Of a stretch of DNA of 64,000 nucleotides, positions 50,668-60,897 are shown piece by piece. The stretch's first letter is position 1. Each line of letters begins with the position of its first letter. Below the pieces are notes generated by a model. The model was not told the DNA's origin, did no database searches, and worked only from the letters and a program-made list of their open reading frames with translations. The stretch covers positions 1,054,001 to 1,118,000 of the forward strand of contig NZ_AP024749.1 in the NCBI RefSeq assembly GCF_019702945.1, in the 5' to 3' direction. The position numbers were made by a program, and so were the translations under genes. Source of the stretch: Flavobacterium okayamense (GTDB lineage: Bacteria; Bacteroidota; Bacteroidia; Flavobacteriales; Flavobacteriaceae).

Positions 50668-52437
50668 ATGTCAGCACACGCACACGGTCATCACAAAGAA
50701 ACTTTCATTACTAAATATATCTTTAGTATTGACCATAAGATGATTGCTAAGCAATATTTAATTTCAGGTTTAATTATGGGTATTATTGGTGTTACTATGT
50801 CAATTTTATTCCGTATGCAAATTGCTTGGCCTGAAGAGTCTTTTGGGATTTTTAAATTTTTATTAGGTGAAAAATTTGCTCCTGATGGAGTAATGCGTAA
50901 CGATATTTATTTAGCGTTAGTTACAATTCACGGTACTATTATGGTATTCTTTGTACTTACTGCTGGATTAAGTGGTACATTCAGTAACTTATTAATTCCT
51001 TTACAAATTGGTGCACGTGATATGGCATCTGGTTTCATGAATATGTTGTCTTACTGGATGTTCTTTATTTCTTGTGTTATCATGATTTCTTCATTATTTG
51101 TAGAATCAGGACCAGCATCTGCAGGTTGGACAATTTATCCTCCTTTGAGTGCCTTACCACAAGCAATTCCAGGTTCTGGATTAGGTATGACTCTATGGTT
51201 AGTTTCAATGGCTATTTTCATTGCATCTTCGTTAATGGGGTCATTAAACTATATCGTTACTGTTATCAACTTAAGAACAAAAGGAATGTCAATGACTCGT
51301 TTGCCATTAACAGTTTGGACGTTCTTCGTGACTGCTATCATTGGGGTTGTTTCTTTCCCAGTATTATTCTCAGCAGCGTTATTGTTGATTTTTGATAGAA
51401 GTTTCGGAACTTCATTCTATTTATCTGATATTTTCATCTCTGGTGAAGTTTTACATTATCAAGGTGGTTCACCAGTTTTATTTGAACACTTATTCTGGTT
51501 CTTAGGTCACCCTGAAGTATATATCGTAATTTTACCTGCAATGGGATTAGTATCTGAAATTATGGCAACAAACTCTAGAAAACCTATCTTTGGTTATAGA
51601 GCGATGATTGCTTCAGTATTAGCAATTGCATTCTTATCTACAATTGTATGGGCTCACCATATGTTCGTTTCTGGTATGAATCCTTTCTTAGGTTCTGTAT
51701 TTACATTTACTACATTGTTAATTGCAATTCCATCTGCTGTAAAAGCATTCAACTGGATTACAACTTTATGGAAGGGTAACTTACAGTTAAATCCTGCAAT
51801 GTTGTTTTCAATTGGTATGGTTTCAACTTTTATTTCTGGAGGTTTAACAGGTATTATATTAGGTGATTCAACTTTAGATATTAATGTTCACGATACATAT
51901 TTCGTAGTGGCTCACTTCCACTTAGTAATGGGTATTTCTGCCCTATATGGTTTCTTTGCTGGTGTTTACCACTGGTTTCCTAAAATGTATGGTAGAATGA
52001 TGAATAAAAACTTAGGTTATGTTCATTTTTGGGTAACAGCTGTTTGTGCATATGGTGTATTCTATCCAATGCATTTCATTGGAATGGCTGGTTTACCAAG
52101 ACGTTATTATACGAATTCAAATTTCCCATTATTTGATGAATTAGCTGATGTTAACGTATTAATTACAATGTTTGCAATCATCGGAGCAATTTTCCAAATT
52201 GTTTTCTTCTGGAACTTTTTCTATAGTATGTTCTATGGTAAAAAAGCAACTCAAAACCCTTGGAAGTCTACAACTTTAGAATGGACTACACCAGTAGAGC
52301 ATATTCATGGTAACTGGCCAGGTGAAATTCCTGAAGTTCACCGTTGGGCTTATGATTACAACAAACCAGGTCATGAAGATGACTTTGTACCTCAAACGGT
52401 TCCAATGAAAGAAGGTGAAGAAGAGTTACACCATTAA
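50668..52437 (+). CDS. coxA: Cytochrome c oxidase subunit I
   Basis: A 589-residue heme-copper oxidase core with 12 helices. [13 protein letters not shown] (about 278-290) carries the CuB His and the covalently linked Tyr, [13 protein letters not shown] (about 331) gives two more CuB His, and [15 protein letters not shown] (about 409-423) gives both heme ligands. The N-terminus has a His-rich start ([11 protein letters not shown]). It reduces O2 and pumps protons. No subunit III gene follows; the next plus-strand gene is ruvB. Confidence 0.97.
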   Translation: MSAHAHGHHKETFITKYIFSIDHKMIAKQYLISGLIMGIIGVTMSILFRMQIAWPEESFGIFKFLLGEKFAPDGVMRNDIYLALVTIHGTIMVFFVLTAGLSGTFSNLLIPLQIGARDMASGFMNMLSYWMFFISCVIMISSLFVESGPASAGWTIYPPLSALPQAIPGSGLGMTLWLVSMAIFIASSLMGSLNYIVTVINLRTKGMSMTRLPLTVWTFFVTAIIGVVSFPVLFSAALLLIFDRSFGTSFYLSDIFISGEVLHYQGGSPVLFEHLFWFLGHPEVYIVILPAMGLVSEIMATNSRKPIFGYRAMIASVLAIAFLSTIVWAHHMFVSGMNPFLGSVFTFTTLLIAIPSAVKAFNWITTLWKGNLQLNPAMLFSIGMVSTFISGGLTGIILGDSTLDINVHDTYFVVAHFHLVMGISALYGFFAGVYHWFPKMYGRMMNKNLGYVHFWVTAVCAYGVFYPMHFIGMAGLPRRYYTNSNFPLFDELADVNVLITMFAIIGAIFQIVFFWNFFYSMFYGKKATQNPWKSTTLEWTTPVEHIHGNWPGEIPEVHRWAYDYNKPGHEDDFVPQTVPMKEGEEELHH

Positions 52438-52459
52438 AAAATTTTATTTCTTACATATA

Positions 52460-52489
52460 AAAAAACCTTTCCAATTGGAAAGGTTTTTT
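52460..52489 (+). terminator. Terminator of the act-cox operon
   Basis: A 30-nt perfect palindrome: A6 then CCTTTCC AATT GGAAAGG then T6. Confidence 0.92.
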
Positions 52490-52503
52490 ATTTTACCTTT
52501 GCT

Positions 52504-52511
52504 TATATTTG
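52504..52511 (+). promoter_or_regulatory. -7 box immediately before ruvB
   Basis: TATATTTG ends six bases before the ruvB ATG; a second box, TACCTTTG, lies at 52494-52501. Either would give a nearly leaderless mRNA. Confidence 0.55.
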
Positions 52512-52516
52512 CTATT

Positions 52517-53539
52517 ATGAACGAAAATCTAAATCCAAATAAAGATAATTTTTCTCAGCAAGATATAGACATTGAAAAGGCTTTACGACCGCTTTCATTT
52601 GATGACTTTGCTGGTCAAGAACAAGTTTTAGAAAACTTGAAGATTTTTGTTCAAGCGGCAAATCTAAGAGACGAAGCTTTGGATCATACATTGTTCCATG
52701 GTCCGCCAGGTTTAGGAAAAACTACTCTAGCAAATATTTTAGCTAATGAACTTGGCGTTGGAATAAAAATCACTTCTGGTCCAGTTCTAGATAAACCTGG
52801 TGACTTAGCTGGTTTGTTGACAAATTTAGAAGATAGAGATATTTTATTTATTGATGAAATTCATCGCTTAAGTCCAGTTGTTGAAGAATATTTGTATTCA
52901 GCAATGGAAGATTATAAAATTGATATTATGATTGAATCTGGGCCAAATGCAAGAACAGTACAAATTAATTTAAATCCTTTCACCCTTGTTGGTGCTACTA
53001 CCCGTTCTGGTCTTCTTACAGCGCCCATGCGTGCGCGTTTTGGGATTCAAAGTAGATTACAATACTATAATAAAGAATTACTTTCTACTATTGTAGAAAG
53101 AAGCGCATCAATTTTAAATGTTCCTATTGATTTTGAAGCTGCAATAGAGATAGCTGGAAGAAGTAGAGGGACGCCTCGTATTGCCAATGCATTATTGCGT
53201 AGAGTTAGAGATTTTGCGCAAATTAAAGGTAATGGTAGAATAGATATTGAAATTTCTCAATTTGCATTAAAGTCTTTAAATGTTGATGCTCATGGATTAG
53301 ATGAAATGGATAATAAGATTCTAACCACTATCATTGATAAGTTTAAAGGGGGTCCTGTAGGTTTAACAACATTAGCAACTGCGGTTTCTGAAAGTGGAGA
53401 AACTATTGAAGAAGTTTACGAGCCATTTTTAATTCAAGAAGGATTTATTGTTAGAACGCCTAGAGGAAGAGAAGTAACAGAGTTAGCTTATAAGCATCTT
53501 GGTAGAATGAAATCTGGTAATCAAGGAGAATTGTTTTAA
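52517..53539 (+). CDS. ruvB: Holliday junction branch-migration helicase RuvB
   Basis: A 340-residue AAA+ motor. Family segments are [22 protein letters not shown], Walker [12 protein letters not shown], Walker [11 protein letters not shown], sensor [18 protein letters not shown], and a C-terminal winged helix ([21 protein letters not shown]). The ATG at 52517 starts MNENLNPNK. The longer frame upstream runs through the terminator and is not coding. RuvB drives branch migration with RuvA before RuvC cuts. Its promoter leaves almost no leader. Confidence 0.97.
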   Translation: MNENLNPNKDNFSQQDIDIEKALRPLSFDDFAGQEQVLENLKIFVQAANLRDEALDHTLFHGPPGLGKTTLANILANELGVGIKITSGPVLDKPGDLAGLLTNLEDRDILFIDEIHRLSPVVEEYLYSAMEDYKIDIMIESGPNARTVQINLNPFTLVGATTRSGLLTAPMRARFGIQSRLQYYNKELLSTIVERSASILNVPIDFEAAIEIAGRSRGTPRIANALLRRVRDFAQIKGNGRIDIEISQFALKSLNVDAHGLDEMDNKILTTIIDKFKGGPVGLTTLATAVSESGETIEEVYEPFLIQEGFIVRTPRGREVTELAYKHLGRMKSGNQGELF

Positions 53540-53550
53540 TTTCTTATATT

Positions 53551-54477
53551 TTGATTAATAATAAAGAAAAATATGCTCATTTAATAAAAGCCGAATCTAA
53601 AAGACTCGGCTTTCTTTCTTGTGGTATATCTAAAGCCGACTTTTTAGAAGTTGAAGCTCCTCGATTAGAAAATTGGCTTAATAATAATTTTAACGGTCAA
53701 ATGTCTTATATGGAAAATCATTTCGATAAGAGACTTGATCCAAGATTGTTAGTTGATGGTGCTAAAAGTGTTGTTTCTTTATTATTGAATTATTATCCAA
53801 ATGAAATTCAAAATGTAGATTCCTATAAGATTTCTAAATATGCTTATGGTCAAGATTATCATCATGTTATAAAGGATAAATTAAAAGACCTCTTGCAATT
53901 TATTCAAAATGAGATTGGTGAGGTTAATGGACGCGTTTTTGTAGACTCAGCTCCAGTTCTAGACAAAGCTTGGGCGGCAAAATCTGGTTTAGGATGGATT
54001 GGAAAAAATTCAAACCTACTTACTCAAAAAGTTGGTTCATTTTATTTTATAGCAGAACTTATTTTAGATATTGAATTAGACTATGATTTGCCAACAACAG
54101 ATCATTGCGGTACCTGTACAGCATGTATTGATGCTTGTCCTACGCAAGCAATAGTATCGCCTTATGTTGTTGATGGAAGTAAATGTATTTCCTATTTTAC
54201 AATCGAGTTAAAAGATAATATACCAAATGAATTTAAAAATAAATTTGATGATTGGATGTTCGGTTGTGATGTTTGTCAAGATGTGTGTCCTTGGAATCGA
54301 TTCTCTAAACCAAATTCTGAGCCATTTTTTACACCAAATCCTGAACTATTAGTTTTTAATAAAAAAGATTGGGAAGAAATAACTCATGATGTTTTTCAAA
54401 AAGTTTTTCAAAAATCTGCAGTAAAACGAACAAAGTTAGAAGGTCTTAAGAGAAATATTGATTTTTTAAAAAGTTAA
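53551..54477 (+). CDS. queG: Epoxyqueuosine reductase QueG
   Basis: A 308-residue cobalamin and iron-sulfur enzyme that makes queuosine from epoxyqueuosine in tRNA. The cluster motifs are [17 protein letters not shown] (about 189) and [14 protein letters not shown] (about 231). [26 protein letters not shown] (about 131) is the family signature. It starts at TTG 53551 ([15 protein letters not shown]), as no in-frame ATG occurs near. The C-terminal HEAT repeats of some homologues are missing, which is common in Flavobacteriia. The end overlaps the LacI gene on the other strand by 4 nt. Confidence 0.94.
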   Translation: MINNKEKYAHLIKAESKRLGFLSCGISKADFLEVEAPRLENWLNNNFNGQMSYMENHFDKRLDPRLLVDGAKSVVSLLLNYYPNEIQNVDSYKISKYAYGQDYHHVIKDKLKDLLQFIQNEIGEVNGRVFVDSAPVLDKAWAAKSGLGWIGKNSNLLTQKVGSFYFIAELILDIELDYDLPTTDHCGTCTACIDACPTQAIVSPYVVDGSKCISYFTIELKDNIPNEFKNKFDDWMFGCDVCQDVCPWNRFSKPNSEPFFTPNPELLVFNKKDWEEITHDVFQKVFQKSAVKRTKLEGLKRNIDFLKS

Positions 54478-55499
54478 GGTTTTTTTGTAGACTCTCTTTC
54501 AATAACACTTGTTTCTAGTAAAATGGTTCTTGGAGTAAATGGAGTTTCATTTTTTTTATGAGACATTTCTTCAAACAATAATTGAAATGATTGAACACCC
54601 ATTTCATGGCTAGGTTGATCTACGGTGCTTAATTTTGGTGCAATAACTTGTGACATAAACCAATTGCTAAAACCAATTACTTTAACTTGTTGGGGAACTT
54701 TAATTTGAACTTCATTGAAATAGGCTAAAACTCCAACAGCTACGAGATCAGTTATTACAAATATACCATCAACGTCTTTATGAGTTTCAATAATTTGTTT
54801 AGCAAAACTTTTTCCTTCATCAAATGTAACATGTAAGCAAGGGTATACTAAGGTAGGATCAAAAGGGATGTTATAGTGTTCCAGAGCTTTTTTATAGCCC
54901 AAAAAGCGATCTATTGCATTTTGAGGATTTATTGGTCCTCGAATGTGTGCTATTTTCTTGCATCCTTTTAAAATCAAATGTTCCACTGCTTCAAAAGCTG
55001 CTTTTTGGTCATCAATAATAACTTTGGAGCAATTTATAAGTTTCGATATTTTATCAAATAAAACAAGTGGAATTCCTCTAGCAATGATTTCTTTGATATG
55101 ATTGTCAAAATTAGATTGATTTGAAAGCGACATGATGATTCCGTCAACTCTTTTGTTAAGTAATAAATCAACTTGTTTTTTTTCTAACGCTAAAGATTCG
55201 TTGGATTGAAGTATGATTACTAAATATCCATTTTTTTCTGCTTCATCAATGATGCCATTTATAACACTTGAAAAAAAATGGTGTACTACTTCTGGAATAA
55301 TTAACCCAATGGTTTTCGATTCTTTAGTCCTTAAATTAACAGCAAAACTATTTGGGGTGTAATGCAACTCTTCTGCAAGATCTAAAACAGCTTTTTTTGT
55401 TTTTTTACTTACATCTGGATAGTTTTTCAAAGCCTTAGATACTGTAGTTATAGAAATCCCTAGAATCTCAGCAATTTTTTTTAGCGTTACATCATTCAT
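54474..55499 (-). CDS. LacI-family repressor of the adjacent sugar locus
   Basis: A 341-residue regulator with helix-turn-helix [28 protein letters not shown], hinge [32 protein letters not shown] and sugar-binding sensor domain to the end. The ATG at 55497-55499 ([12 protein letters not shown]) is chosen; a start 11 codons upstream adds a hydrophobic run foreign to the family. Divergent from the TonB receptor gene, with two identical palindromes between. It is therefore the likely local repressor, released by the sugar or a derivative. Confidence 0.94.
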   Translation of the reverse strand: MNDVTLKKIAEILGISITTVSKALKNYPDVSKKTKKAVLDLAEELHYTPNSFAVNLRTKESKTIGLIIPEVVHHFFSSVINGIIDEAEKNGYLVIILQSNESLALEKKQVDLLLNKRVDGIIMSLSNQSNFDNHIKEIIARGIPLVLFDKISKLINCSKVIIDDQKAAFEAVEHLILKGCKKIAHIRGPINPQNAIDRFLGYKKALEHYNIPFDPTLVYPCLHVTFDEGKSFAKQIIETHKDVDGIFVITDLVAVGVLAYFNEVQIKVPQQVKVIGFSNWFMSQVIAPKLSTVDQPSHEMGVQSFQLLFEEMSHKKNETPFTPRTILLETSVIERESTKKP

Positions 55500-55503
55500 A
55501 ATA

Positions 55504-55533
55504 CAAATATGATAAAAAAATAACAGAAACAAA
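55504..55533 (-). promoter_or_regulatory. Promoter of the LacI-family gene
   Basis: Minus-strand TTTG (55530-55533), 18 nt, CATATTTG (55504-55511), one mismatch from consensus. The operators start three bases upstream of the TTTG. Confidence 0.6.
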
Positions 55534-55535
55534 AT

Positions 55536-55569
55536 CGAAAACGTTTTCGGTTTAACGAAAACGTTTTCG
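55536..55569. promoter_or_regulatory. Twin LacI operators CGAAAACGTTTTCG
   Basis: Two perfect 14-bp palindromes at 55536-55549 and 55556-55569, centres exactly 20 bp apart, so both lie on nearly the same DNA face. The central CG dyad is typical of LacI-family sites. Confidence 0.92.
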
Positions 55570-55658
55570 ATAATTAAAACGCAATTTTTATATAAAAAAA
55601 ATGATAATTTCGAATTAATAAAACTAAAAAATTAAACTAACTTAAATAATTGTACATC

Positions 55659-58286
55659 ATGAAAGTAAAATTTAGCTTAAGAAACATTTTCTATTTCATT
55701 GTACTTTTTTCAACTAGTTCTTCATTTTCTCAAAATGGAAAACTTTCTGGGAAAGTAACAGATGATTTTGGAAATCCATTATTTGGGGTTAATCTAACTA
55801 TTGAAAACACAAACAAAGGTTCGTCTACAGATTTTGAAGGTAATTATTCAATTAATGATGTACCATCTGGAAACGTAACAGTCGTTGCAAGATATCTTGG
55901 ATTTAAAACTTTAAAAAAAGAAGTTGTTGTTAATGGTAATACTACGTTAGATTTTGTTTTACAAGAAGATGCCACACAATTACAAGATATTATCGTTACT
56001 GGAGTTGTAAATAAAGCTACAAAGTTAAAATCGAGTGTTTCTATTACCTCTGTAAATGTGGAACAAGTGGAACAAACTGTTCCTAGATCTACTGCAGAGA
56101 TTTTTAGAACTATTCCAGGTATTCGTTCAGAATCTTCTGGTGGTGAAGGAAATTCGAATATTTCAGTTCGTGGTGTACCTATTTCTTCTGGTGGTTCTAA
56201 ATATTTACAATTACAAGAGGATGGTTTGCCAGTGCTTTTATATGGTGATATATCTTTTGCAACGGCAGATATTTTTACAAGATTTGATAGAAATGTTGCA
56301 AAAATTGAAGCCATAAGAGGTGGTTCTGCTTCTACATTGTCTTCTAATTCACCTGGGGGAATTATCAATTTTATAAGTAAAACTGGAAAAACAGAAGGAG
56401 GAAGCTTAGCAACAACATTTGGAGTAGATTATAATTCTTTTAGAACAGATATAGAATATGGTACTAAAATAGGAGAAGGTTTATATTTTCATACAGGTGG
56501 TTTTTACAGATTGGGTGAAGGAGTAAGAAGTCCTGGTTTTACTGCTAATAATGGTGGTCAAATGAAGTTTAATATTACTAAAGAATTTGAAAAAGGTTCT
56601 ATAACTATTTATACCAAATTTTTAAATGATAGAGCAGCGGCTTACATGCCAATGCCTATTCAAGTGACAGGGACAAATGCAAATCCTGATTGGGGAAGTG
56701 TTTCTGGCTATGATGCTACTTCTGGAACACAACAATCCATTTATCTAAATCATAATGTAGGTTTAGGGCCAGATGGACAATTAAATAGAACTGCTGTAAG
56801 TGACGGAATGCATCCTGTTTCAAAATCTATAGGAGCTAATTTAGATTTCGATTTAGGGGAAGGTTGGAAAGTGAATAATAATGGTCGTTTTTCAGCAAAT
56901 AGTGGACAGTTTATTGCTCCTTTTCCAGCTCAGGTAGCAACTGCTTCAGAAATAGCTGATTCATTTGGAGTAGGTGCTACTTTAACTTATGCTAATGACG
57001 GTTCTCCTTTTAATAATCCTAATGGCTTAGTTTCAAGAATCCATATGTTTGATGCTAAATTAAATAACTTAAATAATTTCATGAATGATTTAAGAGTATC
57101 AAAGCGATTTGATGAAATTGGTTTAGGGATTACAGCTGGGTATTTTAAATCAATTCAAAATGTATCTATCTCATGGTTATGGAATTCTTATCTTCAAGAA
57201 GTGTCTGATAACAATCCTCGCTTAATTAATGTTACTGATGCTGGAGGGAATTTATTGTCTGAAAATGGATTATATGCTTATGGAACACCATTTTGGGGTA
57301 ATTTAGCTAGAAATTATGATACACAATACAACGTTTCGGCTCCTTATTTAAATGTAGCTTTTGATGTAAATGAGGATTTAATTGTTGAAGGTGGAATTCG
57401 TTATGATAAAGGGAGAGTGAATGGTTCATTTGCTGGAGGAACTAGTACTATTTATGATGTTAATAATGATGGATCAATTTCTGCTCCTGAACAAAATGTG
57501 TTTGCCATTGATAATGCTAATGCTACTGCTGTTGATTACGATTATAGTTATGCCTCTTATACTTTTGGAGCTAATTATTTATTAAACGAACAATCGTCTG
57601 TTTTTGCAAGATATAGTAAAGGTGCTTCTGCTAAAGCAGATAGAATTCTGTTCTCAGGGTTAAATTATCTAGATGGAGATAAAATTAATGCAAGAGATTT
57701 CTTAGCACAATTAGAAATTGGTTATAAAAGAAAATTTAAAGATGGCTATATATTTGTAACAGCTTTCCAATCAACAACAAATGAAGAAGGAGGTTTTGAG
57801 GCAACTTCAAATAGTATCATTGAGAATGATTATAAATCTTTAGGTTTAGAATTAGAATCTTCTTACAATGTTACAGAAGACTTAAACCTTAGAGGGGCTT
57901 TTACATACACAAATGCAGAAATCACATCTGGACCAAATGACGGTAATCAAGCTAGAAGACAACCAAAACTAATGTATAATTTTATTCCAACATATAGTTT
58001 TTCTAAAAAGAAAAATACTTTTGGATTAAGTTTTATAGGGCAAACAAAAGCATTTGCACAAGATTCTAATGAATTAGTAATGAATGGATTTGTTATTGTA
58101 AATGGCTTTTTAGAATTCACTTTAGTTAAAGATTTAGCCTTAAATATTTCTGGAAATAATTTATTTAATACACTAGCAATTACAGAAGCAGAAGAAGGAA
58201 GTATAACAGAGAATGCAACAAATATTGTAAGAGCTAGACCTTTACCAGGCAGATCATTATCAATGGCTTTGTCATATCGATTTTAA
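55659..58286 (+). CDS. TonB-dependent receptor of the sugar locus
   Basis: An 875-residue outer-membrane receptor. The signal peptide (MKVKFSLRNIFYFIVLFSTSSSFSQ) is followed by a carboxypeptidase-like domain (about 27-110, GKLSGKVTDDFGNPLFGVNLTIENTNKGSSTDFEGNYSI), a plug (IFRTIPGIRSESSGGEGNSNISVRGVPI ... AIRGGSASTLSSNSPGGIINFISKTG) and a 22-strand barrel ending SMALSYRF. The closing aromatic Phe is normal. No SusD partner gene follows, unlike classic starch-type systems, so it imports a small soluble sugar alone. A strong hairpin follows it, separating it from the transporter gene. Confidence 0.94.
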   Translation: MKVKFSLRNIFYFIVLFSTSSSFSQNGKLSGKVTDDFGNPLFGVNLTIENTNKGSSTDFEGNYSINDVPSGNVTVVARYLGFKTLKKEVVVNGNTTLDFVLQEDATQLQDIIVTGVVNKATKLKSSVSITSVNVEQVEQTVPRSTAEIFRTIPGIRSESSGGEGNSNISVRGVPISSGGSKYLQLQEDGLPVLLYGDISFATADIFTRFDRNVAKIEAIRGGSASTLSSNSPGGIINFISKTGKTEGGSLATTFGVDYNSFRTDIEYGTKIGEGLYFHTGGFYRLGEGVRSPGFTANNGGQMKFNITKEFEKGSITIYTKFLNDRAAAYMPMPIQVTGTNANPDWGSVSGYDATSGTQQSIYLNHNVGLGPDGQLNRTAVSDGMHPVSKSIGANLDFDLGEGWKVNNNGRFSANSGQFIAPFPAQVATASEIADSFGVGATLTYANDGSPFNNPNGLVSRIHMFDAKLNNLNNFMNDLRVSKRFDEIGLGITAGYFKSIQNVSISWLWNSYLQEVSDNNPRLINVTDAGGNLLSENGLYAYGTPFWGNLARNYDTQYNVSAPYLNVAFDVNEDLIVEGGIRYDKGRVNGSFAGGTSTIYDVNNDGSISAPEQNVFAIDNANATAVDYDYSYASYTFGANYLLNEQSSVFARYSKGASAKADRILFSGLNYLDGDKINARDFLAQLEIGYKRKFKDGYIFVTAFQSTTNEEGGFEATSNSIIENDYKSLGLELESSYNVTEDLNLRGAFTYTNAEITSGPNDGNQARRQPKLMYNFIPTYSFSKKKNTFGLSFIGQTKAFAQDSNELVMNGFVIVNGFLEFTLVKDLALNISGNNLFNTLAITEAEEGSITENATNIVRARPLPGRSLSMALSYRF

Positions 58287-58310
58287 ATTTTAGTTAGATT
58301 ATGATGAGAT

Positions 58311-58352
58311 AAATCCCTATACCTAAAGCGTGCGTATTTAGGTATGGGATTT
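58311..58352 (+). terminator. Long hairpin after the TonB receptor gene
   Basis: AAATCCC-TATACCTAAA pairs with TTTAGGTATGGGATTT with one bulge around a 9-nt loop. It has no clean U-run, so it may be a partial terminator or an mRNA-stabilising structure between the receptor and the lower genes. Confidence 0.6.
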
Positions 58353-58406
58353 ATTGTAATATTTTTGTTTAAAAGGGTCGGATAGCAAACCTTATATTTA
58401 CGAATA

Positions 58407-59714
58407 ATGATAAGAAAAGTAAAACTGAATTTTTGGCAAATCCTAAACATGAATGTTGGTTTTTTAGGTATTCAATATAGTTTTGGTTTGCAACAAAGTG
58501 CAGTAAATCCTATCTATGATTTTTTAGGAGCTAGTCCAGATGAAATTCCTTTGTTAAATCTTGCTGGTCCAGTTACAGGGTTATTAGTACAGCCTATAAT
58601 TGGAGCTTTAAGTGATAAAACTTGGCATCCAAAATGGGGCCGAAGAAAACCTTATTTTTTGATTGGTGCTTTGTTATGTAGTTTAAGTTTAATAGCTTTT
58701 CCTTTTAGTAGTTCTTTGTGGGTGGCAGCTAGCTTACTTTGGATTTTAGATGCAGGAAACAATATGGCTATGGAACCTTATAGGGCTTTTGTAGCGGATA
58801 AATTAATTGAAGAGCAACAACCGTTGGGCTTTCAAATGCAAAGCTTTTTTACTGGTTTGGGACAAACCTTGGCTAATTTATCCTTATTTATTTTTCCGTT
58901 AATTATTGTTGGGAAAACAGGTTCATTACCAACTTGGGTTTATGCTTCTTTTTTCTTAGGTGCAGTTTGTTCGATAGGTTCAATTTGGTGGAGTATGAAA
59001 ACAACTCCTGAGATTCCTCCCACTCAAGAAGAACTGTCTCTGATAAAAAATAAAAAGAATGTTTTTTTAGAACCTTTAATTGAAATTTTCTCAGCCATTG
59101 GTGCTATGCCTAAAGTAATGTGGCAATTAGCCATAGTTTATTTGTTTCAATGGTATGCGCTGTTTTGTTACTGGCAAAATTCTTCAAAAAGTATAGCTTT
59201 GTCGGTTTGGAACGCTACTCCAAAAACAAATCCTGAAGCCTATGAAAAAGCGGTAAGTTGGACAGGTTTGGTAAATGGTTGGTACAATGTAGTAACATTT
59301 TTAATTGCCTTTGCTTTAGTTGGTTTTGCAAAAAAATATGGAGCAAAAAGGGTACACTTTATTTGTTTATTATTAGCAGCTTTAGGCTTTCTAGCTTTTC
59401 CACATATTGAAAATAAAAACTGGCTATTTTTTGCTACAACTGGCTTTGGTATAGGATGGGCAAGTATGATGGGAATTCCTTATTTAATGGTAGTTTCAGA
59501 CATACCAAAAGAACGTTATGGAGTTTATATGGGAATCATTAATATGATGATTGTAATTCCAATGATTATTCAAAATCTTTCATTTGGTTATATTTTAAAA
59601 AACTTTTTGGATAATGATCCTAGAAATGCAATAACATTTGCAGGTGTTTTGTTAATGTTGGCTGCAATTTATACGCTTTTAATTAAGAATAAAAGAGAAA
59701 TTAGGAAAGTTTAA
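58407..59714 (+). CDS. MFS sugar transporter, SLC45/GPH-like (sucrose or related disaccharide)
   Basis: A 435-residue inner-membrane carrier with 12 helices. The loop motif HPKWGRRKPYFLIGALL (about 72-88) and the opening helix segment NVGFLGIQYSFGLQQSAVNPIYDFLGA are typical of the sucrose-transporter (SUT)/SLC45 and glycoside-pentoside-hexuronide groups. DAGNNMAMEPYRAFVADK (about 112-129) supports this. It would move the sugar brought in by the TonB receptor into the cytoplasm with H+ or Na+. A -7-like TATATTTA lies 7 nt before the ATG, so it may also have its own promoter. Confidence 0.88.
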   Translation: MIRKVKLNFWQILNMNVGFLGIQYSFGLQQSAVNPIYDFLGASPDEIPLLNLAGPVTGLLVQPIIGALSDKTWHPKWGRRKPYFLIGALLCSLSLIAFPFSSSLWVAASLLWILDAGNNMAMEPYRAFVADKLIEEQQPLGFQMQSFFTGLGQTLANLSLFIFPLIIVGKTGSLPTWVYASFFLGAVCSIGSIWWSMKTTPEIPPTQEELSLIKNKKNVFLEPLIEIFSAIGAMPKVMWQLAIVYLFQWYALFCYWQNSSKSIALSVWNATPKTNPEAYEKAVSWTGLVNGWYNVVTFLIAFALVGFAKKYGAKRVHFICLLLAALGFLAFPHIENKNWLFFATTGFGIGWASMMGIPYLMVVSDIPKERYGVYMGIINMMIVIPMIIQNLSFGYILKNFLDNDPRNAITFAGVLLMLAAIYTLLIKNKREIRKV

Positions 59715-59720
59715 ATAATT

Positions 59721-60896
59721 ATGGAAACTATATATTATGATAAAGCAATAGAATTATTGCATAAAGTATCAACGCCAAATGGGTTTTTAGCAAGTGCCGA
59801 AAACACGTCTAACTATCAAAGAGTATGGGCACGTGACGGTGTAATTTGTGGTTTGGCAGCTTTGGCTTCGGATGATATAAAATTAATAGAGACATTTAAA
59901 AGTACTCTTGAAACATTAGCTAAATACCAACATGAAATAGGAACTATTCCATCTAATGTGTTAATTGGTGTGGATAAAGTAGATGTAAGCTATGGTGGAT
60001 TAGCAGGTAGAGTAGATGCTGTAACTTGGTTTATTATTGGTGTTTGCCAATACGCTTTTCACACAAAAGATGATTCCTTTGTTAAGAAATATGAAAATGA
60101 AATAGAAAAAGCATTACGATTATTAGAAGCTTGGGAATTTAATAATAAGCATCTTATATATGTGCCTTTATCTGGTAATTGGGCAGATGAATATATAACA
60201 GACGGTTATGTTTTATACGATCAATTACTTCGTGTTTGGGCTTTAAAAAGTTATAATCATTTTAAAAAAAATAAAGCAATTACTATTAAAATAGATAAAA
60301 TTATTAAGCAAATACAAGTTAATTTTCTCCCTAATGCAGAAGGTCAAAAATTTCATGAAAGAGCTTATTATGAATTGGATTTTAAAGAGTATTTACCCTG
60401 TTCTTTTTCTCCGTCTGGATATAAAAATCAGTTTGATGCTTTTGCCAATTCATTAGTGTTATTGCTAAATATTGGTACAGAGAAAATTCAAAATAAAATT
60501 ATTAATCATTCCTATGATTTAGCTTTAAGTACAAAGTTAGGATTACTTCCAGCATTTTGGCCTCCTATTTTTGAAAATGAAGAATATTGGAACTTACTTA
60601 AAGATAATTGTAAATATGAGTTTAGAAATTATCCTTATGAATTTCATAACGGGGGAAGCTGGCCGATGGTAAATGGTTTCTTTGGAATGGCATTACTATT
60701 TAAATCTCAAAAAAACATGGCTAAAGCAATTCTAGATCGAATAAATGAAGCTAATTCGTTAAATAATTTTTCATTTTTTGAAAATTTTAATTCAAACTCT
60801 TCAATGCCAAACGGCGTTGCTTTTTGTGCTTGGAGTGCAGCTGCCACTATTCTAGTAAATCAATCTTTATATACTAATTTTAAAATTTTACTGTAA
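59721..60896 (+). CDS. Glycoside hydrolase with (alpha/alpha)6 barrel, possible sucrose/alpha-glucoside hydrolase
   Basis: A 391-residue cytoplasmic protein with no signal peptide. Its segments YQRVWARDGVICGLAALAS (about 31-49), GGLAGRVDAVTWFIIGVCQY, YVPLSGNWADEYITDGYVLYDQLLRVWALKSY (about 148-179) and YPYEFHNGGSWPMVNGFFGMAL (about 313-334) fit the six-hairpin glycosidase clan, near amylo-1,6-glucosidase-like or neutral-invertase-like enzymes. The Asp in WARDG and D/E in NWADEY are plausible acid/base residues. Gap to the transporter is 6 nt and to the kinase 1 nt. Linkage to a fructokinase favours a sucrose substrate, but the exact family is uncertain. Confidence 0.75.
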   Translation: METIYYDKAIELLHKVSTPNGFLASAENTSNYQRVWARDGVICGLAALASDDIKLIETFKSTLETLAKYQHEIGTIPSNVLIGVDKVDVSYGGLAGRVDAVTWFIIGVCQYAFHTKDDSFVKKYENEIEKALRLLEAWEFNNKHLIYVPLSGNWADEYITDGYVLYDQLLRVWALKSYNHFKKNKAITIKIDKIIKQIQVNFLPNAEGQKFHERAYYELDFKEYLPCSFSPSGYKNQFDAFANSLVLLLNIGTEKIQNKIINHSYDLALSTKLGLLPAFWPPIFENEEYWNLLKDNCKYEFRNYPYEFHNGGSWPMVNGFFGMALLFKSQKNMAKAILDRINEANSLNNFSFFENFNSNSSMPNGVAFCAWSAAATILVNQSLYTNFKILL

Positions 60897-60897
60897 A

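Noticed and set aside
52415..52516. Extended N-terminus of RuvB with 34 extra residues
   Set aside because: That stretch runs through the coxA 3' end and a perfect terminator; the ATG at 52517 matches family starts.
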